From Planctomycetota bacterium (GTDB taxonomy: Bacteria; Planctomycetota; Phycisphaerae; Phycisphaerales; UBA1924), in contig JAEYTB010000288.1 in NCBI GenBank assembly GCA_023434205.1, positions 1 to 14,302 on the forward strand: 14,302 bases of DNA, read 5' to 3'. This document shows positions 1-6,519 of this stretch, piece by piece. The translations under genes were made by a program, and so were the position numbers. Position 1 is the first letter of the stretch; each line of letters begins with the position of its first letter. The notes beneath the pieces are model-generated. The model made no database searches, was not told the origin of the DNA, and saw nothing but the letters and a program-made list of their open reading frames with translations.

Positions 1-1
1 G

Positions 2-481
2 GAGACCGGCCGCTGGGTCGCGATGCACCACCCCTTCACCAGCCCAAACGACGACCAGCTCGAAGCCTTCGTCAAGGCCGACGTCAACGACGAGGACACC
101 ATCGCCTCGATCGTGTCCGCGGGGTACGACATCGTCCTCAACGGCCAGGAGATCGCCGGCGGCTCCATCCGTATCCACAACCAGGAAGTGCAGTCCAAGG
201 TGTTCCAGCTTCTGGGCCTCACTCCGGAGCAGGCCAAGGAGAAGTTCTCGTTCCTCCTTGAGGCCCTCCGCTTTGGCGCACCGCCCCACGGCGGGGTCGC
301 CTTCGGCCTCGATCGCCTCGTCATGAACTTCGTCGGTACGGACAATATTCGGGATGTGATCGCATTTCCGAAGACCCAAACGGGCGCGGACCTGATGACC
401 CGTGCGCCTAGTACCGTGCCAGCAGAGCAGTTGCGAGAGGTCCACGTCGCCAGCATCGCCGCCCCCCCCATCAAAGGCTAA
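2..481 (+). CDS. aspS: Aspartyl-tRNA synthetase, C-terminal part (5' end outside window)
   Basis: This is the C-terminal 159 residues of a class II aspartyl-tRNA synthetase, which charges tRNA-Asp with aspartate in the cytoplasm. The frame is open from base 2, so the gene starts upstream of the window. Recognisable pieces are the motif TGRWVAMHHPFTSP, the block NGQEIAGGSIRIHN, and the class II motif 3 region HGGVAFGLDRLVMNFVG, whose arginine contacts ATP. It is followed by the family-typical stretch NIRDVIAFPKTQTGADLMT. The HPFTSP and IAFPKTQ blocks fit the bacterial-type enzyme. The ending (LREVHVASIAAPPIKG) is slightly longer than usual, and the TAA stop is at 479-481. An 8-C run at 462-469 sits just before the stop. 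Whether the enzyme discriminates tRNA-Asp from tRNA-Asn cannot be judged from this part. Confidence 0.97.
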   Translation, partial: ETGRWVAMHHPFTSPNDDQLEAFVKADVNDEDTIASIVSAGYDIVLNGQEIAGGSIRIHNQEVQSKVFQLLGLTPEQAKEKFSFLLEALRFGAPPHGGVAFGLDRLVMNFVGTDNIRDVIAFPKTQTGADLMTRAPSTVPAEQLREVHVASIAAPPIKG

Positions 482-648
482 AACTGCGCGAATCAGGGTC
501 GCAAGGCCGAAACGGCTTGACGACATCTGCCGTTGGTGGGATGCTGATAACCGGTTCCGGACGCGTTTCCGCCGCGTCCGATAGCCGCGAGAGAGATCAT
601 GCACGGCCCGGGTTTCCGCCCTTGGCCGCGCGAGAGAGAGGACGAGAC
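482..648 (+). other. Intergenic leader region between aspS and the PEP-CTERM pair
   Basis: This 167-base stretch carries no established gene. It contains a bulged hairpin at 502-519 (CAAGGCCG / CGGCTTG, loop AAA) with no following T-run. A TTGACG -35-like hexamer lies at 517-522 with only a weak -10 candidate (GATGCT, 540-545, 17-base spacer). It also holds a perfect 8-bp stem-loop at 558-580 and two copies of CGCGAGAGAGA at 586-596 and 629-639. The second copy is the ribosome-binding region of the PEP-CTERM gene at 649; the first precedes a possible short upstream ORF at 599. The promoter assignment is weak. Confidence 0.5.
558..580 (+). promoter_or_regulatory. 8-bp GC-rich stem-loop in the leader of the PEP-CTERM genes
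   Basis: CGGACGCG (558-565) pairs perfectly with CGCGTCCG (573-580) around the 7-base loop TTTCCGC. No T-run follows, so it is not a clear intrinsic terminator for aspS. It may be a 5'-UTR structure or an aspS mRNA 3' end. The pairing is seen directly; the role is inferred. Confidence 0.35.
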
Positions 649-652
649 ATGA
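599..652 (+). CDS. Possible 17-codon leader ORF overlapping the next start (ATGA)
   Basis: An ATG at 599 follows the purine-rich stretch GAGAGAGAT and opens a 17-codon frame encoding MHGPGFRPWPREREDET. Its TGA stop (650-652) overlaps the ATG (649-651) of the first PEP-CTERM gene as ATGA, the arrangement of translationally coupled genes. The peptide has no recognisable function. Part of it is encoded by the ribosome-binding region of the downstream gene, so the frame may be fortuitous. Real coupling would make translation of the PEP-CTERM pair depend on this leader. Confidence 0.22.
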   Translation: MHGPGFRPWPREREDET

Positions 653-1392
653 GCCGCACTATCAATGGCCCCCGGGCCGTGCTGGCAGTAGCCCTGATGG
701 GCGCCGCCGCGTCGTTCGCGCACGCCGATCTCAACGGCCACCCGCTGGCCATCACCGCGACCACGTCCTCGGGGTTGACGGCGACGTGGAATCTCACCGC
801 GGGCATGGGCCAGTTCAATGGCCCGGACTGGTACTTCAACAGCTCGACGGGCTGGTCGTACAACTTTGTTTCGCAGGGGCAGGTGCTGGGGACGATCAGC
901 GACCTGCGCGTCAGCATCATCGCCGACCCTCAGGTCAACGTGAGCTTCACCGCGACCGCCGGACTGGTGGACACCAGCTTCACGTTCAGCTCCACGCTGC
1001 TGAGCTTCCCGGCCTTTGCCGGCGGCACGGCGCAGGCCAGCGCCGGCATCACCGTCGCCGACCTTAACGGCAACGGCGTCTCGCTGACGGGCAACAACCC
1101 CGGCGGCTTCGCCTACAGGGCGGACTTCAATGGTCTTGTCCCCGGGGGCACCAACTACGCCAGCTTCTTCCCCTCGGTGACGGGCGACCCGTCATCGGGC
1201 AACTCGGTCTCGGCCAACCTCGGCCCCACGTTCATCCCCGCTTCCGTCGGTGACATGAGCGCCCGATTCGCCTTTACCCTCAGCGCCGGCGACCTCGCCA
1301 GCGGCACGAGCAACTTCGAGATCGTCCCGGCCCCCGCCGGGGCGCTCGCGCTGGGGCTCGGCCTGCTCGGCGTGGCACGCCGCCGCCGCTGA
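649..1392 (+). CDS. Secreted PEP-CTERM-type protein, first of a tandem pair
   Basis: This is a 247-residue exported protein of unknown function. The start at 649 is chosen because a purine-rich ribosome-binding stretch (GAGAGAGAGGA, 632-642) precedes it and because it gives a clean signal peptide: MSRT..., a hydrophobic segment VLAVALMGAAASFA, then likely cleavage after AHA at about residue 26. The mature part is rich in Ser, Thr, Gly and Asn and predicts as beta strands. The tail is a PEP-CTERM-like sorting signal: VPAPAG at about 226-231, a short hydrophobic helix, then ARRRR. In such proteins an exosortase is expected to process the tail at the cell envelope; none is encoded here. The protein is clearly related to the next gene. 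Shared blocks include ADPQVNVSF / GDPQISIGF, TSFTFSS / TSFTIAS and FTLSAGDLASGTS / FTLSGGDTASGTS. The two genes are 21 bp apart and probably co-transcribed. Confidence 0.85.
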   Translation: MSRTINGPRAVLAVALMGAAASFAHADLNGHPLAITATTSSGLTATWNLTAGMGQFNGPDWYFNSSTGWSYNFVSQGQVLGTISDLRVSIIADPQVNVSFTATAGLVDTSFTFSSTLLSFPAFAGGTAQASAGITVADLNGNGVSLTGNNPGGFAYRADFNGLVPGGTNYASFFPSVTGDPSSGNSVSANLGPTFIPASVGDMSARFAFTLSAGDLASGTSNFEIVPAPAGALALGLGLLGVARRRR

Positions 1393-1413
1393 TCGACTTT
1401 GGAGAGAGACACG

Positions 1414-2133
1414 ATGAAAACCCGAATCCTTTTCGTCACCGCCGCGGCCCTCTTCACCGCTCCCGCTGCGATGGGCTCCATCGTCGGAGACCCCCTCGTC
1501 GTCACCGCGACCAGCTCGCTGGGCACCGCCCAGTTCGTCGTCCGCCTCCAGGACGGCACGTACAACCCCAGCACGGGCGACTTCTCGTACTCGTCCTCGT
1601 CGACCGTGCAGCTCATGGATGATTCCTCGGGCCGCCTCATCGGCACGCTCACCGGCCTCTCGGTCGGCTTCATCGGCGACCCCCAGATCAGCATCGGCTT
1701 CTCCGTCCAGTCCGGCGCGGCGCCCACCAGCTTCACGATCGCCTCGGGCTTGAACGTCTTTGCCTCAATCCTCAACCCCGCGGCGTCGGGCGTTGCGTCC
1801 ATGACGCTGACCGACAACAACAGCAACGGCGCGACGCTCACCGGCGACGTTGCCCCGGGCTTCTCCTACGGGGCCCGCTTCAACGGCGGCAATACCTACC
1901 TCAACCGCGTCGCCGATCTGGTCGCCGGCCCCGGTCAGACCGTCAACGACACCGGCTTCCTGACGGGCGTCGTTCTGGGTTCCGTCACGGACCAGTCCGC
2001 GCTGTACTCGTTCACCCTCAGCGGCGGCGACACGGCCAGCGGCACCAGCGTTTACACCGTCGTCCCGGCGCCCGCGGCGGGCGCGCTGATCCTGCTGAGC
2101 GGCCTGAGCCTCGCCCGTCGCCGCCGCCGGTGA
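1414..2133 (+). CDS. Secreted PEP-CTERM-type protein, second of a tandem pair
   Basis: This 239-residue exported protein is a paralogue of the upstream gene. The ATG at 1414 has GGAGAGAG (1401-1408) six bases upstream; a TTG 15 bases earlier is in frame but overlaps the ribosome-binding site. The N-terminus MKTRILFVTAAALFTAPAAMG is a signal peptide with likely cleavage near residue 21. The mature part is low-charge, Ser/Thr/Gly-rich and probably beta-structured. The C-terminus has the VPAPA motif (about 217), a hydrophobic helix and a five-arginine end, which is the PEP-CTERM layout. Function is unknown; cell-surface or extracellular matrix proteins are the usual inference for this class. The gene is followed by a terminator hairpin at 2159-2190, so the pair forms a complete unit. 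Confidence 0.85.
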   Translation: MKTRILFVTAAALFTAPAAMGSIVGDPLVVTATSSLGTAQFVVRLQDGTYNPSTGDFSYSSSSTVQLMDDSSGRLIGTLTGLSVGFIGDPQISIGFSVQSGAAPTSFTIASGLNVFASILNPAASGVASMTLTDNNSNGATLTGDVAPGFSYGARFNGGNTYLNRVADLVAGPGQTVNDTGFLTGVVLGSVTDQSALYSFTLSGGDTASGTSVYTVVPAPAAGALILLSGLSLARRRRR

Positions 2134-2158
2134 TCAGTCCTCAGATCTGAACTTCTGG

Positions 2159-2190
2159 ACCAGGCCCGCCGAAGGGTGGGCCTGGTTCTC
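2159..2190 (+). terminator. Intrinsic terminator after the PEP-CTERM pair
   Basis: ACCAGGCCCGCC (2159-2170) pairs with GGTGGGCCTGGT (2175-2186) around the loop GAAG. This is a 12-bp stem with a single G-T pair, followed by the pyrimidine run TCTCCTTT. It starts 25 bases after the stop of the second PEP-CTERM gene. It lies between convergent genes, so it may also stop minus-strand transcription from the dehydrogenase at 2193. Confidence 0.75.
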
Positions 2191-2192
2191 CT

Positions 2193-2951
2193 TTAGCCCG
2201 CTTCGTCGGTCCAGCCCTTCCCAGCCGAGGGGCTGGGGACGATGATGACCTTGCCCGAGTGCTCGTCGTGCTGACCCAGCACGTGCTCGGCGATGAACGC
2301 CGCGGCTTCGGCGGGAGGAATCGTCCGCTCCTTGGGCAGCAGGTCCTCAGAGACGATGCCCCGCAGCATCGCCGTCTCCACCGAGCCCAGGGCGAGCGCA
2401 AAGCAGCGCACGCCCAGGTCCCGCCCCTCGTTCCCGCACGAGCGGATCATGACGTTCGCGGCCCCCTTCGACGCGGCGTACGCGAAGAGTCCCGGGAAGG
2501 GGTCCACCGTGGACATGCTGCTGACGTTCACGATGCAGGGGCGGTTGCGGCCGGGCAGCACCTCATCCTCGCCGAACTGGCGCTCGAAGACCTTCCAGAC
2601 CGCAACGGTCAAGTACGCGGGGCCCAGGGCGTTCACCGCGAAGACGTCCTGGATCAACTCCGGCGTGTGCTGCGCGAGCGGAAGGCAGGGGGCGTACCCG
2701 GCGTTGTTGACGAGCGCATCGACGCGGCTGTACTCCTCGACCGTGCGGTCCACCAGCCGCTGGCACGCGCCGGCGTCGCGCACGTCCGTGGGCACCACCA
2801 GCGCCGGGCCCACCATCATGTTCTGGGTCTCGAGCAGGGGCTCTTTCCGACGGCCGGCCAGGACTACGCGGTAGTTCCGGTGCGAGAGCTCGATGGCCAG
2901 CTCGCGTCCGATCCCCGAACCCGCCCCTGTGACGATCGCGACTGGAAGCAT
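2193..2951 (-). CDS. Short-chain dehydrogenase/reductase (SDR), substrate unknown
   Basis: This is a 252-residue cytoplasmic NAD(P)-dependent oxidoreductase of the classical SDR family. Visible motifs are the Rossmann TGAGSGIG at residues 8-15, NNAG at 82-85, the helix asparagine N107 in FAVNALG, the active-site serines in NVSSMS (144-145) and the catalytic pair YAASK (Y158, K162). AGRRK near residue 32, with basic residues after the second strand, leans towards NADP(H), but this is an inference. The start at 2951 is chosen over an in-frame ATG at 2987 because GAGGAG lies about 8 bases upstream of 2951 and the Rossmann strand begins immediately. After the catalytic part the usual PG motif is replaced by GSVETAM. 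The substrate cannot be told. The gene is divergent from the solute-binding protein at 2999. Confidence 0.9.
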   Translation of the reverse strand: MLPVAIVTGAGSGIGRELAIELSHRNYRVVLAGRRKEPLLETQNMMVGPALVVPTDVRDAGACQRLVDRTVEEYSRVDALVNNAGYAPCLPLAQHTPELIQDVFAVNALGPAYLTVAVWKVFERQFGEDEVLPGRNRPCIVNVSSMSTVDPFPGLFAYAASKGAANVMIRSCGNEGRDLGVRCFALALGSVETAMLRGIVSEDLLPKERTIPPAEAAAFIAEHVLGQHDEHSGKVIIVPSPSAGKGWTDEAG

Positions 2952-2982
2952 GCGGCACTCCTCAAGGCCCCCGGCAACGCGG

Positions 2983-2992
2983 AACATACACT
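2983..2992. promoter_or_regulatory. Overlapping divergent -10 elements, SDR and solute-binding protein
   Basis: On the plus strand TACACT (2987-2992) ends six bases before the ATG at 2999. On the minus strand TATGTT (2988 to 2983) would give a transcript start near 2976 and a leader of about 25 bases carrying GAGGAG for the dehydrogenase. Each hexamer matches the TATAAT consensus at four of six positions, and the two overlap by two bases. No convincing -35 hexamers are visible. This looks like a bidirectional promoter. Confidence 0.42.
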
Positions 2993-2998
2993 GGAGCG

Positions 2999-4837
2999 AT
3001 GCCCCTGTCGCGTATCGGCATTTTCCTCGCCCTGGTCCTGATCCTCGGGGTCCCCTTCCTGATGCGGCCCCAGAGGACCGCCGCGGGCGGGCCCGTTGAG
3101 GCCACGCTGGTGGTCATGACCCCGCATGTTCCCCAGATCAGGGCCGAGTTCGCCGCGGCGTTCGACCGCTGGCACCGCCGCACCCACGGCACGGGGGTCG
3201 CGATCGACTGGCGGGTTCCCGGGGGAACCAGTGACATTATGGCGCAGCTCCAGGCCGTGTACTCGTCCGAGGGCCGCCGCCTGCTGGCCGAGCTCGCCCA
3301 GCGCGAGCCCGAACGCCTCTCGGACCCGGCCCTGACGCTCGACGGCCTCATCCAGCCCCGCACGATGACGATCGACCTGTTCTTCGGCGGCGGCAGCTAC
3401 GACCACGGCCGGGTCAAGAACCCCCGCACCGCCGCGGTGTGGGTGAACGCATTCCCCGCAGGCGGTGAGGAAGAGGTGGAGCTGGGCCCGCTGCCCAAGG
3501 GCGAGGAACCCGCCCAGTTCGTCAAACAGGTTCTGGACCCCAAGACCACCGAGGTCACGCTGCCCGCGAAAGTCCGTGGGCGCGAGCTGACGCTCCGAAT
3601 CCCCCTGGACGCGATCCGCGGCAAGGCCGGCATGCTCCAGTGGTTCCTCAAGCAGCCCACGTTCTCCGCCCGCATTGACCTTGCACGCGTCCAGCGCGAG
3701 GTGCCGCTCTCGATGTCCGAGCCCGCCGGGTTCAGCCAGGCGCAGCTCGACGCCTGGTACGGCGAGAACGCCGTGGGCGCCCAGCAGCTCTACGACCCTC
3801 AGCAGCAATGGCTGGGGCTCGCGCTGTCGGGCTTTGGGATCGTGTACAACAAGCACCTGCTCGCGGACATGGGCATCCCCGAGCCCACTCGCTTTGACGA
3901 TCTGGCCGATCCGCGGCTCCGCGGCATGGTCATGCTCGCCGACCCCCGCCAGTCCGGCTCGGTGGCGACCACGCTCGACTCGATCCTCAGCAACTACGGC
4001 TGGGACCGGGGCTGGCGGCTGATCCGCGAGCTGTGCGCCAACGCCCGCACCTTCACCAACTCGGCGCCCAAGCCCCCGATCGACGTGAGCCAGGGCGAGG
4101 CGGCGATGGCGCTGGCGATCGACTTCTATGGGCGCGGGCAGTCGCAGGCTGTGCTCGCCCCGGGGCAGGCGGCCACCGAGAGCCGCGTGGGCTATGTGGA
4201 CCCGGCCGGCGCGACGTACATCGACGCTGATCCGATCTCCATCCTGCGGGGCGGCCCGCACCCCGAACTCTCGCGCCGCTTCGTCGAGTTCTGCCTGACC
4301 GAAGAGGGACAGGCGCTGTGGCAGCTCCCGGCCCGCACCCGCGCGGACAATCCTGTCGCGGATTCCGGCGAGGAGCTGGGCCCCCAGCAATACGAGCTGC
4401 GACGTATGCCCGCGCGGCGCGTGATGTACGAGAAGTACCGCGAGCACTTCATCGACAAGGCCGACCCCTTCGAGATCGCCAGTCAGGTCAAGCCCGCGGG
4501 CTGGCGCGACGGGCTGGGCATCATGATGGGCGCCTTCGCCATTGACAACTCGCACGTGCAGCGCGAGGCCTGGGCCGCGCTGACCCGGGCGAGGGCCGAC
4601 GCGTCCTTCCCGCCCGACCGCCTCGCGGAAATGGAGCGGCTCTTCTACGCCTTCCCCTCCACCACGCTCCCCGACGGCCGCGTTTTGGAGTTCACCCCCG
4701 ACACGCTCCGCACCATCGCCGCGGCGTGGCGGCGCGACGCCCGCTTCAAGTCCCGCTGCGAGATCGAGTACACCCGCTTCTACAGGGAGTGCTACCAGCG
4801 TGTCAGCGAACTGGCCGCCGGTCACCCGGGCGGCTGA
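2999..4837 (+). CDS. Extracellular solute-binding protein of an ABC transporter (iron/FbpA-like), enlarged
   Basis: This is a 612-residue periplasmic solute-binding protein. The N-terminus has one hydrophobic segment (about residues 6-22), either a signal peptide or an anchor; no lipobox cysteine is seen. The periplasmic-binding fold is recognised from a first strand VVMTPH, the block FFGGGSYDH (128-136), then YDPQQQWLGLALSGFGIVYN (from 265), DPRQSGSVATTLDSIL, and RRFVEFCLTEEGQALW. These resemble Fe(III)- or phosphonate-type binding proteins. It is about twice the size of FbpA-like proteins. Roughly 125 extra residues lie between the FFGGG and YDPQ blocks, and about 140 follow the usual end. 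No permease or ATPase gene is adjacent, so it is an orphan here. The ATG at 2999 lacks a Shine-Dalgarno site and follows a -10-like hexamer by six bases. The ligand is unknown. Confidence 0.85.
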   Translation: MPLSRIGIFLALVLILGVPFLMRPQRTAAGGPVEATLVVMTPHVPQIRAEFAAAFDRWHRRTHGTGVAIDWRVPGGTSDIMAQLQAVYSSEGRRLLAELAQREPERLSDPALTLDGLIQPRTMTIDLFFGGGSYDHGRVKNPRTAAVWVNAFPAGGEEEVELGPLPKGEEPAQFVKQVLDPKTTEVTLPAKVRGRELTLRIPLDAIRGKAGMLQWFLKQPTFSARIDLARVQREVPLSMSEPAGFSQAQLDAWYGENAVGAQQLYDPQQQWLGLALSGFGIVYNKHLLADMGIPEPTRFDDLADPRLRGMVMLADPRQSGSVATTLDSILSNYGWDRGWRLIRELCANARTFTNSAPKPPIDVSQGEAAMALAIDFYGRGQSQAVLAPGQAATESRVGYVDPAGATYIDADPISILRGGPHPELSRRFVEFCLTEEGQALWQLPARTRADNPVADSGEELGPQQYELRRMPARRVMYEKYREHFIDKADPFEIASQVKPAGWRDGLGIMMGAFAIDNSHVQREAWAALTRARADASFPPDRLAEMERLFYAFPSTTLPDGRVLEFTPDTLRTIAAAWRRDARFKSRCEIEYTRFYRECYQRVSELAAGHPGG

Positions 4838-4866
4838 GCCCGCTCTCCCCAGGGGCCGATCTGGCC

Positions 4867-4872
4867 GATAAT
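4867..4872 (+). promoter_or_regulatory. Putative -10 element for pyk, leaderless arrangement
   Basis: GATAAT matches five of six TATAAT positions and ends five bases before the pyk ATG at 4878. Transcription would therefore start at or next to the A of the start codon. No Shine-Dalgarno motif fits in the gap. The seven-base word GGCCGAT occurs twice in tandem at 4856-4871, the second copy overlapping the hexamer. Confidence 0.45.
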
Positions 4873-4877
4873 GGGCT

Positions 4878-6476
4878 ATGGCCAGCCCCGCCCGCACCAA
4901 AACCCCAGGCGCCGTCCCCGAAACCCAGGCGCCCGCGATCCTTGCCTCCATCGTCGCGACCATCGGCCCCGCGAGCGAGACCCCCGAAGTCGTCCGCCGC
5001 CTCGTGGAATCGGGCGTGGGGATCTTCCGGTTCAACTTCTCCCACGGCACGTTCGAGGACCACGCCCGCAGGCTGGCCACCGTTCGGAAGGTCGCCGCGG
5101 ACATGAACTGCTCCGTCGCGTGCCTGGGCGACCTCCAGGGCCCCAAGATCCGCGTGGGCAAGGTGCCCGCGGGGGTGGGCTCTCCGAGCCCCAGCGGCGG
5201 CGGGATGATCGAGGTCCTCACCGGGCAGGACGTGGTGTTCAAGTCCGGCATCGCCGAGGCGCAGCTCCGGCCCGGCCCGGGGGGCGCGCTTGAGGCGGTG
5301 TTCCCCGTCACCTATCCGATGCTGATCGCGGAGGTGGAGCCCGGGCACCGGGTGCTGGTCAACGACGGCGCGGTTCGGATGCTGGCTGTGGAGCGCGACC
5401 TGAGCAAGGGCGAGCTGCGCTGCCGCGTGACGGTGGGGGGGTGGATCAGCAGCGGCAAGGGGATCAACCTGCCGCAGAGCACGATCTCGGCGCCCGCGAT
5501 CACAGAGCGGGACTGGGAGTGTGTGGCGTGGGCGGTGCAACACGAGCTGGACTTCCTGGCGCTCTCCTTCGTGCGCACACCCGAGGAGGTGCTGGAGCTC
5601 AAGCGCCGGATCGCCGAGATGACCCCGCCCGGCGCCGCCCCGGGCGTTTCCGGCGGCGCGTGGATCCCCGTGGTTTCGAAGATCGAGAAGCCCCAGGCGG
5701 TGGACAACATCGAGCGGATCGTCGACGTCTCCGACGCGATCATGGTTGCCCGCGGCGATCTGGGCGTGGAGATGAACATCGCGCAGGTCCCGGTCGTCCA
5801 GAAGATGATCGTCCGTGTGTGCAACGAGTACGGCAAGCCCTGCATCGTCGCGACGCAGATGCTGGAGACGATGATCGAGAACGCGGCCCCGACCCGCGCC
5901 GAGGCCAGCGACGTGGCCAACGCGGTCTTCGACGGTGCCGACGCCCTCATGCTCAGCGCCGAGACCGCCACCGGAAAGCACCCTGCGCTGGTCGTGGAGA
6001 CGATGGCCCGCATCATCGCGTGCGCCGAGCAGGAACTCCGGGACCGGCCGATGCCCGACACCCCGCCCACCAAGCTCTCGCCGACCCACCGCGGCACCGC
6101 GGCGCTCGCGCACGGGGCGTGGTGCATCGCGCGCGACCTCGACGTCAAGATCGTCGCCTGCTGGAGCGAGAACGGCGGCACCGCCCGCTACCTCAGCCAG
6201 AACCACTTCAACGTCCCGATCCTCGCCTACAGCAGCAACCCACAGGCTACCCGCCGCATGGCCATCCTCCGCGGCGTTACCCCGGTCTGCACCTCCCCCC
6301 CCGGCAGTGGGACCATTACCGAGTGGAACGCGACCGTTGACGAGTACGTCCGCTCCCACGCCCTGGCGGCCCCGGGCGACGCGATGGTGCTGCTGGCCGG
6401 CCGTCCCCTGGGCAGGGCCAAGGCGACCAATACCATCGCCATCCACCGTGTCGCCGAGCTGCTGCCGCGGCCGTGA
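4878..6476 (+). CDS. pyk: Pyruvate kinase
   Basis: This 532-residue enzyme transfers phosphate from phosphoenolpyruvate to ADP in the last step of glycolysis, in the cytoplasm. After a poorly conserved extension of about 24 residues, the TIM-barrel domain begins at SIVATIGPAS. Conserved residues include R51, N53, S55 and H56 in FRFNFSH, and GDLQGPKIR (84-92). The small B domain follows. The catalytic signature is VVSKIEKP, with Lys268 and metal ligand Glu270, followed by MVARGDLGVE with Asp294. IVATQMLETMI, PTRAEASDVANAV and DALMLSAETATGKHP complete the barrel. The C-terminal domain (from about residue 400) is present and ends with PLGRAKATNTIAIHRV, so the enzyme is full length. The gene follows the solute-binding protein by 40 bp but probably has its own promoter. 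Its stop overlaps a possible GTG start of the next frame (GTGA at 6473). Confidence 0.97.
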   Translation: MASPARTKTPGAVPETQAPAILASIVATIGPASETPEVVRRLVESGVGIFRFNFSHGTFEDHARRLATVRKVAADMNCSVACLGDLQGPKIRVGKVPAGVGSPSPSGGGMIEVLTGQDVVFKSGIAEAQLRPGPGGALEAVFPVTYPMLIAEVEPGHRVLVNDGAVRMLAVERDLSKGELRCRVTVGGWISSGKGINLPQSTISAPAITERDWECVAWAVQHELDFLALSFVRTPEEVLELKRRIAEMTPPGAAPGVSGGAWIPVVSKIEKPQAVDNIERIVDVSDAIMVARGDLGVEMNIAQVPVVQKMIVRVCNEYGKPCIVATQMLETMIENAAPTRAEASDVANAVFDGADALMLSAETATGKHPALVVETMARIIACAEQELRDRPMPDTPPTKLSPTHRGTAALAHGAWCIARDLDVKIVACWSENGGTARYLSQNHFNVPILAYSSNPQATRRMAILRGVTPVCTSPPGSGTITEWNATVDEYVRSHALAAPGDAMVLLAGRPLGRAKATNTIAIHRVAELLPRP

Positions 6477-6510
6477 GCGGTGCCGCTCCCGTGCGGGTGT
6501 TCCGGTCGAT

Positions 6511-6519
6511 TGCTACGAT
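6511..6519 (+). promoter_or_regulatory. Putative extended -10 element for fabH
   Basis: TGCTACGAT has the extended -10 layout (TG, one base, then TACGAT, four of six matches). A transcript from here would start around 6525. It would therefore exclude the in-frame ATG at 6518 and GTG at 6473 and favour GTG at 6524 or a later start. No good -35 hexamer is seen. Confidence 0.35.

Noticed and set aside
502..519. Bulged hairpin after aspS as an intrinsic terminator
   Set aside because: The stem contains a bulge, the loop is three bases and no T-run follows. It is described only as part of the intergenic region.
2864..5311. Long open frame on the minus strand (about 815 codons)
   Set aside because: It lies antisense to the solute-binding protein and pyruvate kinase, both with clear family motifs. 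Its translation is Arg/Gly/Ala-rich without recognisable domains, as expected from high-GC shadow frames.
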